A DNA stretch of 64,000 nucleotides from Timema cristinae (lineage: Eukaryota > Arthropoda > Insecta > Phasmatodea > Timematidae), in assembly GCA_039000515.1 (NCBI GenBank), contig JBCFYV010009882.1:107402821-107466820 (forward strand). The letters are read 5' to 3'. Under the pieces are notes generated by a model. It was given only the letters and a program-made list of their open reading frames with translations. It had not been told where the DNA came from and did no database searches. The number at the start of each line of letters is the position of its first letter. The first letter of the stretch is position 1. This document shows positions 21,842 to 32,750 of this stretch, one piece after another. Both the position numbers and the translations under genes were made by a program.

Positions 21842-22697
21842 TGGCAATGCAGCCGGCTTATTCAGGAAGGTAAGAGTGGTTACTTTGGATATTAAGAACA
21901 ATTTTATGCTGAGCCAGGAAAATGACTTAGATTGTAAAAAGTGGAGGGGCAACCCCAATTTACAACAATGGACGGAATGATGTGCAGGGAAACTAAGCAA
22001 GGCTTAGTGCTAGGACTACTAAGGGGGGAAATAAAAAATATTTTGTGTGAGAACAACGATTATATGTTATTAGGGCATGCCGGGAGACGATACACTAACC
22101 ATAGGACTGCAGTAATATTGGTGGCCTTCATGATATCATGATATGGATAGTTACATAGCTAGTTGTGACAACTGCCGAAAGAGGACTTTGAAGGGAATAA
22201 CTAAACCGAAAGTAACTCACCCTTTTGAGAGGATTGGAGTGGATGTTTTCGGTTCTCTACCAAAGTCATTCGACAGGTACAAGTACATTTTAACCATTTT
22301 AGACAATTTTTCAAGATACTTGGTAATGCTACCCATTCCAGATCAAAAAACTGACACACTTGCTCAGGTGTTAATTTCCAAGTGAATATTTAAGTTTGGT
22401 GTTATGACAAGCCTTTTGTCAGACCAAGGGACTAATTTTATGTCGAATTTGATGTCACAGTAATGCAAGTTGTTAAAAAGGGGATTAGTTAAACACAATT
22501 CCAGCACACCCACAATGTAATGGTAGAACACAGAGCGTACATCACACCATAAGTAGAATGCTGTCAAATCTTGTCAATGCAAATTAGGACTATTTGGACA
22601 TCTATTTACCTTTTGTGGTGACTGCATATCATACACAGGTACATTTGAGCATTAAGGTATTACCATACGAAGTGATCTAAATGAAGAATATGGTTAC
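21842..22697 (+). mobile_element. Second fragment of the gypsy-like element
   Basis: Collinear with about 5408-6260 with roughly seven single-base differences in about 856 bp. One of these (GGA to TGA at about 22384) adds a stop in the integrase core. Internal stops and the zinc-region break match the first copy. The homology ends abruptly near 22697, where the first copy continues, and starts exactly at the scaffold gap. It therefore derives from the same already defective element, by segmental duplication or by amplification of a defective copy. Confidence 0.9.
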
Positions 22698-22976
22698 GCT
22701 GATCACACATGTGCATGTGGCTTCGCTCACAGGGTACGGGCGTGAAGTTTGTAGGGCACCTTGTGACAGGGTGCTTGCTCTCTTTGTGGTCGCCAGGAGT
22801 TCTGCCTCTCGGTTTATTAAGTGTCTTGGGTGGAGCCGCATTGGAAAGCCTCTGATTTAAATGTGCGGTAGCTAGATGGTTTAATTTGTTGGGTGGATAG
22901 TGTCACAATTCGCTAGTGTGTATTCATTCTTTAAATTACCATTTGTTAATTTGGATACAAGGTGAGGTTAATCTAT
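22698..22976. other. Unassigned sequence of higher GC
   Basis: The first ~200 bp (22698-22900) are noticeably more GC-rich than the surroundings, with CTTCGCTCACAGGGTACGGG-type sequence. No frame or element was recognised. Confidence 0.4.
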
Positions 22977-23391
22977 CAGGGTGTCTACCATCCAGGAAAA
23001 TCAGGGAAAAATGGAATTTGAAGTCATCGGGGAAAAACGGGAATAAGTCTGGAATATGGTAAATCACAATAAAAATCTGGGAAAATGATATTTTACTCAA
23101 AATATGAAATACAATAATCATTAAATCAGTAAATTATAATGTCATGTTTTTGTTTGTAGCTGTTTAATATATTTTTAATTCCTAGTAAACAATTTTAATA
23201 CATATTTTAAAAAAATATTCAAATTTTAAAACTTATTATTATTCATAAAAAAAGATTAATAGAAAAACGAGGGGGGAGGGAGCGAGTTAGATGGATGTGA
23301 CATACCTTTTAGTCGGGAATTTCAGGAAATGATGAGGGGAAATCAGGGAAAAGGTCGGGGATGTCATTGGTCAAGTTGAGTAGACACCTTG
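22977..23391. mobile_element. hAT-type MITE (~415 bp)
   Basis: Begins CAGGGTGTCTACC and ends GAGTAGACACCTTG, which inverts to CAAGGTGTCTACTC. Subterminal inverted blocks (AATCAGGGAAAAATGG against GGGGAAATCAGGGAAAAGG-type sequence) and CAGGG termini suit non-autonomous hAT elements. ATCTAT abuts both ends, possibly the core of an 8-bp target duplication. No coding capacity. Confidence 0.7.
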
Positions 23392-23680
23392 ATCTATTTA
23401 GAATCCCAAGAGTTGGAGGGGAGTATATGATAATCTCCTATATTATTTTTGTGTTCGTCCATACTCACTATTGGTCATTATTTTATCACACAAACCTAAT
23501 ATCTATAATATAGAGCATCCCCTTCAAATTAGCAATTTTTAATAGTCTACTTCCCAATTATGCTTAACTGAATTCAGTCTTTATTAAAGTTCTCTCAATA
23601 AATGTTTCAGTCTAGCATTACTTTTTTCTTTTCTTAAAATTTTTGTTACCATTTTTACAGTTTTAAATCTTTTTTATTGG

Positions 23681-23925
23681 CTTTCGTGACCACATGGTCT
23701 AAGGTGCTACTATCGCAATGAACGAGACTGCCGATGATGGGCAGATCGTGGTTCGATCCTGGTCGGGTGTTCTAAGGGTGGATTTTCCTAAATAGTTTCC
23801 TACTCTATCCATTAAAATGGGGATACACTTTCTCTAAATCCAACCTTCCTCATCCCTAACCCATTAGCATAACCGATACATAAGTGTATAACCCAATTGG
23901 GTAGTAAGATGCGGGGCTAAATAAA
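23681..23925 (+). mobile_element. tRNA-derived SINE (family 1-like)
   Basis: The head GGCTTTCGTGACCACATGGT with GTGGTTCGATCCTGGTCGGG (B-box) is followed by the shared body (GGTGGATTTTCCTAAATAG) and the terminal hairpin block TAACCCAATTGGGTAGTAAG. It ends in a TAAATAAATA tail leading into an AT/AC microsatellite. No clear target duplication. Confidence 0.8.
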
Positions 23926-23963
23926 TAAATATATATATATATATATATACATACACACACACA
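23926..23963. repeat. (AT)n/(AC)n microsatellite at SINE tail
   Basis: About eleven AT units followed by ACAC units directly after the A-rich SINE tail. Confidence 0.9.
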
Positions 23964-25508
23964 CCAGTTCATTGGCCTTTTTTTAGTAGCATTTTTCTTC
24001 AAATTTGTTTTCTTTAATCCCACAGCCAGGTTTTTTCTTTTTTCCTCCAATAGAATAGTTTGTACACTATTGAAGGAAGAACCAGATGTTCAACTTTTAC
24101 ATTCACTCAAATTGTAAATGAAGATATTTAGTTGGCTCAGGAATAAACTAGGTCTACTAAGCTTATATAGGAACCGGTGATGTTGATACAGCAGGCCTTG
24201 TCACAGTTTGTTTTGAAGTTTATGAAAGGGGTTCAGGTGAATTCTGCGTCAGAGACAGAAGTCTGATTTGTGTAGAGGTGGAGGAGGTGCTGTTTGAGAA
24301 GGAGTTGAAGACATTCGGGTCAAGGATGTATTGAAATTCAAGTCGCTGAAAATGTTACAGTGTAGCAGATAAATCAGATATTAATATTCACATAGAAAAC
24401 ATTGCCATCTAGTGGCCACAACATAAACTAAACCAAGAACGATTTCAAAGTTAGAAAATTTAAAATGGTGTAAACATTACCAGCTATTGGCGACTAATAA
24501 CCCCAATTGATAATTTGACTGGTCAGTTGTATGTGTCGCCATCCAGAGCTCATGTCGACCAGACAGTAATAAATGTATGTATTCAAACATTGGCAACTTT
24601 GTACCACACAAATAGTTCCGCCATTCAATGGCGATTCCTTAAATATATGACTAGAAATTTAATTCTTCAAAAAGAGAGGATAACAAGCGCTGAATGCTCT
24701 CTCTCTATATATAATGATTTAATTTGATAAATAATTTCCTCAAAATGGAAGAATAGTTCAACACATCTGTCGTCTAGCGGATGTTAAAATATTTAGAATA
24801 CAAATAAATAGTAAGTCCTAAACGATGCCACTATCTTGTAAGCAACCGAGACAGTTATATTAAATTATATCAAAAGATATGTTCCGTGAAGTGGGAAAGC
24901 AGCGTACTACTAGAAACTCAAGGAAAGGAATTTCCCTTAAGAAATTATAACAAATTGTAATAATAAACAGGTTTTTTTTTTGCCAACCGTACAAGAACTA
25001 GAAAAAATTACATCATTTGCCACAGCAAAGTTATATGCAGGGAATTTGCAAAATTTGGTAATTATGAAAAGATTGAGTAATATAAAAATGAAATGGAATT
25101 TAGAAGACGGCGTCGCTCACCTTATCCAAACTAGTAATGTTATGAGTGACATCCCTAGAAAATCCTAACATTATATACCCTGCAGCACGATGACATGCTT
25201 TCAAAGAGTGGATCACACTAGGAGGGGAAGAGGGGGGATGAACAGTCGAGGTGCTGTCTCCGGAAAGTACCAGAACTTTCCTGAAGGCACGAGAATAGGG
25301 TGGAGGAAAGCGCGTGGAACAGCCACTTCTTCTATCTGCCTTTTTTGTGGGCGTGACCTTCCAGTTTGGTTTTGGTGCGCAAATGGTGAAGTAGCACAGT
25401 GAGGCAAGTCTACTGGGCCGGAGGGTGAGTCATGTTATAACTCCATCACATTATGGTGGTTTACCAAAGGAACTATAGTTACAATCTTGATTTCACATCA
25501 TTTATATT
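23964..25508. other. Unassigned DNA, with a GC-rich patch at 25190-25440
   Basis: No conserved family was recognised. The patch at 25190-25440 is GC-rich and open on both strands. It includes CGGAAAGTACCAGAACTTTC, an imperfect palindrome of inverted GAA/TTC-type motifs. Short frames at 24515-24727 and 24980-25168 have no recognisable homology. Confidence 0.4.
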
Positions 25509-25600
25509 GAGGACAAGCCCCTTGGTCTAGAGGTCCCGGGCTCAACTCCTGGTGGTATCATATGTTCAACATGGTCTGCTTAGTAAGGCTTATTTCCACT
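25509..25600 (+). mobile_element. SINE head fragment
   Basis: CCCCTTGGTCTAGAGGTCCC followed by GGGCTCAACTCCTGG resembles the A- and B-box region of the family 1 SINE, with the anticodon arm shortened. The body is not clearly continued. Confidence 0.45.
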
Positions 25601-25807
25601 GTCTGTACACTTTCATAACAATCATCATCACATCACAGGTATGACTTGTAGACAATCTCCAAGGATCCTGTTCCCACAGAGCTGTTAAAAGTCTACATTA
25701 TCTCTCATAGGAAAATATGCCATAAGCAAAATAGAATCTATTGACTAGATAGAGTATATGTATCTCTGAGATTGTTTTCTGAAAAACAGGTTAAAACAAC
25801 TAACAGT

Positions 25808-25925
25808 AGCCAGGCGGTTCCTGGCATGAGCCTGACCCCATCCTGTCAGGATAGCTTGCGGGAGGGGTTAGGTCACAGAGAGGTAGTTGTGTTGGTTTTA
25901 AATAATACGTAGGGTTACAAATTTT
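25808..25925 (-). repeat. LTR-related fragment of the gypsy-like family
   Basis: On the - strand, ATTAAACCAAAATTTGTAAC, a TACGTATTATTTAAAACCAA block and CCCCTCCCGCAAGCTATCCT align in order with the 3' portion of the 5' LTR at 3113-3207. The start of the LTR was not found, so it is a truncated or solo-LTR remnant. Confidence 0.65.
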
Positions 25926-26632
25926 GGTTTAATAGAAGTACTAAGAAATATTACAAAATGTGGTGTTAAATGAAGTATAAAAGTGTAACACCACCCTTAT
26001 TCTCCCGAGAATAAAGGCGGGTACACAAGATTTTAATTTAAATATAAAATACCAAAAACAAATAAACAATAATTGCAGAGGAGCCAATGGGACAGTCATA
26101 TGACAAATAGTTCGTACTCCGGCATATAGGTCATTCTGCTTCCATGAACCCACTCTACAAATATTGTTTAGAGGACTCAAAATTTAGCCGAAATCAGAGT
26201 AGAGGACGGGACATATTTCATTCAATTAGCTCCTGTACCAGACACTATAAGAGAAGAGAAGCATTAACATAAGATATTAAATAATTTATTTTGATAAACA
26301 GCAGATAACTCATATGATAATCAAAAAAGGTTATATATTAAACAATAAGATAAATTTATGAACATATGTGTACATTAGAAGAACAATACCAATTGTCTTT
26401 CTTAACAATCCCCCCAATTTGAAGGAAGAATATAAATATATATAATATAAAATATATTGGAAATATGACAATAATGGGTCTCACTAATCACCCAAAACTA
26501 ATTATAAATATATAGTAATTATTAGAAAAGTAATAATGATGGGTCTGCACAATCACCCTGATTTGAATACTAATATCATTACATATTTATATCAGTAGAA
26601 GTTCTTAACAATAGGACTCAGCGACCATCCTC
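25926..26632. other. AT-rich stretch without recognisable gene
   Basis: No conserved frame or terminal repeat was recognised. Confidence 0.5.
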
Positions 26633-26645
26633 AATAGTATTAAAA

Positions 26646-26951
26646 GGTGACCTGGTGGTCTAGGGGTAAGGTGTCGGACTTCTATGCTGGTGGCCGGGGT
26701 TCAATCCTCGGTCCTGGCACAGATTTATCTGATTACCAAACCCTTCCTTCACCTCTGACAAGACGTGTATTAATCACAACTTGTGAATGTGGGGAATGCC
26801 AGGACTCCACCGTGGTTCGGATTCCATGTTAAACTGCAGGTCCTTCATTTCATCTCACAATCACCCTACCATTACACATTAGCGTAAGTGCGTATAACCC
26901 GAACAGGTAGTAAGACGCGGTGCTAATAATAATAATAGTAATAATAATAAT
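26646..26951 (+). mobile_element. tRNA-derived SINE (family 1) with (AAT)n tail
   Basis: Near-identical to 15055-15353: the same GGTGACCTGGTGGTCTAGGG head, GGTTCAATCCTCGGTC B-box and terminal ATAACCCGAACAGGTAGTAA hairpin block, then AAT repeats with one AGT. It is flanked by a 12-bp duplication AATAGTATTAAA (26633-26644 and 26952-26963). The similarity of the two copies and their clean duplications suggests fairly recent mobility. Confidence 0.93.
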
Positions 26952-27338
26952 AATAGTATTAAAGCTTGTTTATAATAAATACAGTAAATAAATACACATT
27001 AGCACAATTAAACATATTACAAAAGGGGAATAGCCAACAAATTAAAGAGTAGTAACCTAATTTACAGCCAGATGGGCTCTAAGTTTTCTATTTTGCCTAG
27101 ATCTAACATTTACAAAACCTCGACATCTTATGCCTTACCAGGTATGAAGTATAACAGACTTTACCAAAAATGTGTGAACATTTAATCGTAACAACATTTG
27201 CTGGTCGGGCTAATATATATAAAGCAAAAGGAACTTCGTTTTTATTTTGCAAATGTAATAAACTCACTAACATAATTTAACAAAATTAATCCAATCTATA
27301 AAAAAAATCAAGGTTACATACGATATCCCCAACCATGA

Positions 27339-27372
27339 TTATATAATTTAAATTATAATTTAAATTATATAA
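27339..27372. repeat. Perfect 34-bp AT palindrome
   Basis: Two 17-bp halves, TTATATAATTTAAATTA and its exact inverse, meet without a spacer. Confidence 0.95.
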
Positions 27373-27783
27373 CAATATCTATGGCCGAAAAGGAATTTTT
27401 AAAATATAAAAGCCGAAATGTAATTTATACCTTATGAACATCCTTGACACCAAGATGTGTCCAAGGACGGTATCCTGACAAGAGTGATTACCATATGCAC
27501 AGCACAGGTATATATATGACAGCTCTAGCTCTGAGAGGGGAGAGAGGGGTTAGCACAAACAAAGGAGAACAAGAAACAAACAAGAGAGGGACGGGGTGGT
27601 AATACAACGGGTAGAAACATCGACAAGCTCGGTGAACGATCTAGAACAACACTTTATCAATACGTCGCCTTCTCGAACTGCAGCGTCACAGAGTTCCCAG
27701 CATGCCTCGGGTGAAATCAGAGTTCAATCTGTTGCACTTTTCACACAGTACGTGCAGAACTTTAATCGTGGTATGAGGTGCTC

Positions 27784-27811
27784 GGGGGGGGGGGGGGGGG
27801 GGGGGGGGGGG
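27784..27811. repeat. (G)28 homopolymer
   Basis: An uninterrupted run of 28 G, unusual in an AT-rich genome; its length may be an assembly estimate. Confidence 0.95.
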
Positions 27812-28748
27812 AATCGACTGGGGGAGGCACAACAAGCAAAATGGGGCTTACATGAGTTGACTCCATCCTATTTAGGTGTAGTTGAAATTATATTGTCCTC
27901 TTTTTTTTTATTGTTTTTGCGTTTAAATCTTGTAGCTTTTATACGATAAATGCTACAAAAGGAATGTAAGAGATTGGACACTCGCGCATGTGGGAGAACT
28001 GGATTGCTTCTAAAGACTTAGATTGATGGAATGACTGACACAGCTTGCGACCCCCTTCATAACTTGAACGCGGGACCCGGGCTCTACAGTTGCACAAGTG
28101 CTACTGATGACCCGAAGATACGGTCTTTTATAGTCCAGCGTCGGGCAGCGTAACTGCTTCCGAAATTGATAATAATATCGGCCCCGATGACAACAAAATA
28201 AATACTTTAATAGCTCAATCTGGCCCCTTTACTCCCCAACTAGAGCAAAATTGTTGTGAGTAGTCAGCATTCATCTTTAATATTTCTAACTCGCTACATC
28301 CTATTCGCTAAGCGAGTGCTTTCAGTCCCGTACATCTAAGAAAGTTATGTAAATCAAAACCAACATCCCAGCACTGCTCAGGGCTATGACACAAACTATA
28401 TTGAACAACAAAACCAAATTTTCACAAATACAAGATCTCGTAACTTTTTAGAAGATCTCACTTTTGGTGAAAAAAACACTTGTTGTTTGGAGGTGATACA
28501 TATAATAATATATATCATCTGGGTGCATTCGTGAATACTTGTCTCTTTTTTCTACATCAGCTATTGCCCTTAAGCTTTTAACTTCTATCACTAAGATAAA
28601 ATTATATAAAAAACTGTTTTGTCATTTATAAACATTAGAGTTTCAGTGGTATTAATTTAAAAAAAATTTGATGGTCAAACAACTAATAAATTCAAAATGA
28701 ATGACCCAAACATGATATAATATTTTAATCTTTTATTTATATTTTCAG

Positions 28749-28862
28749 ATTATTTATGCTCACCAGAAGCTAACATTTATGAAATTGACTTCACACGTTT
28801 CAAGATTCGTGATTTAGAAAGTGGAACCATCCTTTTTGAAATAGCGAAACCCCCTCCTTCAG
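28749..28862 (+). CDS. unc-119: Unc-119 lipid-binding chaperone, exon (N-terminal side of beta-sandwich)
   Basis: An exon of 114 bp between TATTTTCAG and TCAG then GTAAAA. It encodes [20 protein letters not shown] and the following block ending [10 protein letters not shown], the signature start of the Unc-119/PDE6-delta-type fold. Unc-119 proteins bind myristoylated N-termini and carry such cargoes to membranes and cilia, in insects chiefly in neurons. The exon starts in codon position 2 and ends in phase 1. The preceding coding exon (roughly the first 50-60 residues in relatives) was not found in the window. Confidence 0.95.
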
Positions 28863-29416
28863 GTAAAACAATTTTTTATAGTTAGTATACTAGTTTTCAA
28901 TTGCAAAACCAGAAGAAAAAAAAAATTAAGTAAAGAGCCTGTTTTTTTTTTAATAATTCAAACAAATCATATTTTGGATAATTTTTTTTCTGCAAATCAG
29001 TATTCTTCATAGTGAAAATTGTGAAAATGAAATATAGATCTCACTTTTCAGATGCTAATCCAAATAACTATTAGGGACTGCAGTGTCAAATTATTATCCA
29101 GATGTTAAAAAGATAATCAGTGAAATGCAGTTATTCTAACCATCACATATTGACATATTTTTTCTGAATGTTCCATTAAATAATATTTTCTTCTAAGATA
29201 ATGTGACTTCATGTATTGCTAAAATAAATGATTTATATTTACCTACCTGTGTATAAAAGTAAAATAATTATGTCAAGTTGGATTCAGATCAAAGACTATC
29301 ACGGTGGATCTGAGCTCTCTCTGTCAATGACACATTAAAAAATGGAACATTATTTTTATGGTTTTCCACCCTAAAATGTTTAGATTAAGTAAAACTTTGC
29401 AAAAAACAAATATAAA

Positions 29417-29650
29417 CCCCCATCAGTCATTGCACGGTCTAACACTTTACTCTCGTATCAGTCTGGATTTCCTGTGACAAGGAGATTGGGGTTTAAATCC
29501 TGATCAGTTGTCTAGAGGGTAATCTTTCATAAATGGTTTACCACTCTTTCTCCACACAAATGCAGGTACAGTTCTTATACAATTCTACCTTACTCATCCC
29601 TATTCTATTAGCATAATTATTGTGAGCATATAATCCAAACAAGTAATAAT
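29417..29650 (+). mobile_element. tRNA-derived SINE relic (family 1-like)
   Basis: ACGGTCTAACACTTTACTC (A-box region), GGGGTTTAAATCCTGATCAG (decayed B-box) and the body blocks CATAAATGGTTTACCACTC and ATTAGCATAATTATTG follow the order of family 1 SINEs. The 5' end is eroded, with no certain target duplication. Confidence 0.6.
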
Positions 29651-31247
29651 GCACAGTGAAAAATTGAAAATATTGAAAGCAAATTGGATTTTTACTCTGA
29701 CAAATCAAACTGAGCTATGCATTGGCGATTCACTTTCTGAAATACTAAAAGAAAACATTGTAGGTCCTTGGGAGGGGGTGTGGGGGAGTATTTTATTAAA
29801 TTTCCTTTTGATAGTATTGACAAACAAAAATAATAGCTAACCAAGGTTGCCACCTTTCTAGATCCCCTCAGGCTCGGGCCAGCTTCATTGTCGAGTAATC
29901 TTATTGCTGTTCATAGTGCAATAGTAAATTGTTTAAAATAAAAATCTTTAATTTCTTTATAACCCACCCTATATAGGGCCTAACTTTTTCTTGGAATATT
30001 CTGGCAGAACTAAAATCGTCAGCCTTAAAGTCAATATATACCAAGTAAACCGTTTAATTTTCTCATTTTAAAAGTAAATTTTACCTTCTCAAAACAAAAA
30101 TTCCCACATGAGAAAGGAATAGTCCACTGCAAGAAACAAATTTCCTTAGTTGACTAGGTTTATTTAATTGGTAAATATAAAACTTTGTTAGTATAAATTA
30201 AAAGGTAATGGCTATGGGTATTTTAACGATCAACCTTCTGAGCACATAAGAAAATAAATAAATGTTCATTGTTCATTTGCCATATCAACTCAATAACTTG
30301 CACTTGACCATACAATATAAGCATCCGTGAGTAGTAGAGCTGACGTTCTCAAGATACAACTAACCTTGTATATTTTATGTTGAAATTAAACCAATGATTG
30401 AGCTGTGTTTTTTTTTAACTCCGAAGATTATGATAAAATTTAAGGTATCTTAACTTAACATAATAGACAGGCTTGTTCATTAAAATTAAAATTACAAAAG
30501 ATTGTTTATAGAAACAAATATGCTACATATTTAATTTGAAATTGCTCTTTTTTCCACACCTCTAATGAATTCATATAATGATGTTAGGATGAAATGAGCT
30601 TAAAGAAGAAGTTTGTGAGAATTTGCTTTGCGAGAGAGATTGGAAAATCTCAAGAGTGAAAATTTATTGTGGAAAATAATCCCCAATGCACTATAGCAAT
30701 AATTGAACCAAATAAGAAAATTATTAACATCAAAGGAAGGCTCATCGGTCTAACAATCTACTAACATACCTGAAAAACAAATTATTTATTGTCTTTAGTA
30801 TATCTACAATATTGTTGATCAATTTATTGGTTTAATTTTCTTGGTTCTTGGGTTTTAGAAAAACATAAGTTTTTTCAATGGGTGAAACGAGGGAAAAGGA
30901 ATAAAAACGTTTGGTTCTGTAAACAACATTCAAATCATGCTAAATACATATTGTTAAGAATTACATCATGTTCCTATTATTACTACATTCTTAAAATTGC
31001 TCTTTGGATTTTAATTTGAAATATGTTCTGCTTGGATTAATATATATATATATATATATATTTGTCCTTTCTGATAATTAAGACAAAAAAACAAATTAAT
31101 AGTACATTGTATAACCATTGTTCACATAGTTTAAGATGCCAGTCTCACAATGTGTGTAAACATTTACAAAAAATATACTCTAGGTATTTTATTGAATTCT
31201 TAAAATTTTAAATTCAAATCACTTGAGATGAACTATTAAATGAAAAG

Positions 31248-31560
31248 TCCTTCACGCGGCTGCCAATGTTTAAATGGCTCACCATATTGAAAAACTATGT
31301 ACATACATTGTTGGGGCTATGTTCAATGAAAATCCCTGCTGAATTTTGTTAAAATTGATCCACACATTCAGCAATTATCACGTAATGATCATACACATTT
31401 TTAAGCGGCTGCCATCTTTAAATGGATAACTAAATCTCAAACCTTGTACATGCACACGTGTTGCTTGGTCTAGGTTCAAAGAAGGTGCCTAGCAAATGTT
31501 AAAATTAGTCCACTCATTTGACTGTTATCACAGAACAAGGATTCAAGACGAACGGACGAA
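31248..31560 (+). repeat. Two-unit tandem repeat (~150 bp units)
   Basis: Units starting GCGGCTGCCAATGTTTAAAT (31257) and GCGGCTGCCATCTTTAAATG (31403) share the same order of blocks, including GTTAAAATTGATCCACACAT / GTTAAAATTAGTCCACTCAT and a TTATCACG/TTATCACA block. They are highly diverged. They look like an old widespread repeat of unknown class. Confidence 0.6.
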
Positions 31561-32364
31561 ATTTTGTATGAACAAGTTAAAACTGAGTACCTAAATAAAG
31601 GTTATAGAACACTTCAGAAATTCCATGGTGTTCAGATCTGGAAGCTACACTAAGGAAATATAACATCCAAAATACACTTGCACAGATTCCTTATATTTGA
31701 GAGCCTCAGATTTAATCCCCTGATTTAAAATCGAAAGAAAGATTTCCAAATTTTTACTTGTACTCTAGATACAAAAGTATTTTAACTTGAAATATATTAA
31801 TATTTTAGTAATTCTATAGTGAACCTATTAAATTTGTAAGTGTTCTATCACTTCTCTGGCAGTGTGAAAAGTATGATTTGACCACCCGGTGAGGGTGCAT
31901 GGGGCTGAACAGGGAAGGGGCTAAGTTTTCTCATTTACTTACAGTTGCTGAATGGTTGTACATTTCACTAAAACTGAAATTTGTCTAAGCTGTAGAAACT
32001 TCTTTATGGCAGTAAGACACATAGCACTGAAATAAACATTATATAATAGGTATACTATACATACCTCAAACCTAGCTCAATTTCAGATAAATAATCAGTG
32101 AAAACTTTCTAAATACAATGTTTAAATATTTTCTAAAAAAAACCTCAGTTTATTGTGGGGCTGTTTAACTGATGACTCATCCAAACAAAACAGTTCTATT
32201 ATCTATTGGTAATTCATGCTTATGATAATTGCATATTGAACATGGCCTTCTTATTATTTGGAAGGAGTGAAAATAAAATAAAATCCTCTCAATAAACATT
32301 TTGTCTAGCTACCTATGTATAAAAGGTGTGCAAACTGTATATGTAAACTTATTTTGTTTTCTAG

Positions 32365-32479
32365 ACACAGAAGAAACTGACATTGAACTTGAACAGGAAG
32401 AAAGTGACCCAAACGCTGGCCGATTTGTGAGATATCAATTTACTCCTCAGTTCCTCAAACTTAAAACTGTTGGTGCCAC
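32365..32479 (+). CDS. unc-119: Unc-119 lipid-binding chaperone, exon
   Basis: An exon of 115 bp between TGTTTTCTAG and GCCAC then GTAAGT. It encodes an acidic linker, then [20 protein letters not shown] and TVGAT, which in the family forms beta-strands of the cargo-binding sandwich. It starts in phase 1 and ends in phase 2, compatible with both neighbours. Confidence 0.96.
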
Positions 32480-32750
32480 GTAAGTTTGATTGGTAATCCT
32501 TATTCAGGTGAAGCTAGCTAGGAGAGGCCTACTGCCTGATCATTATTTGTTTGCATTGTTAGCAAATAGATGGCATACCTGGAATACCTTTAGATTTGTT
32601 CCATAGTTAAAGTTAAGGGCTTTGATCCAGGTGGCTGGAGTTCACTGCAAACCAACGACATTGAGTAGTAGTTTTTATACTTTGTTGTTGTTTTTCATCC
32701 TCTCTAGACTAAGGCTTGTTCACTTCATTAAGGTGGGATGGAAAGGGACG

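Larger units (their letters stand above)
26964..28748. other. Unassigned DNA upstream of Unc-119 exon
   Basis: The 5' coding exon(s) of Unc-119 are expected in this direction but were not recognised. The interval 27440-28330 is richer in GC and includes a poly-G run and a 117-codon open frame crossing it (27596-27949), with no recognisable homology. It could be exonic/5' UTR or part of an unknown repeat. Confidence 0.4.
28863..32364 (+). other. Unc-119 intron (3502 bp)
   Basis: GTAAAA donor and TTTTCTAG acceptor. Contains a SINE relic, an AT microsatellite (31040-31061) and a pair of ~150-bp tandem repeats. No other coding sequence was recognised. Confidence 0.8.

Noticed and set aside
27596..27949. 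117-codon open frame crossing the poly-G run
   Set aside because: No recognisable homology, and the frame depends on the uncertain length of (G)28. Not annotated as a gene.
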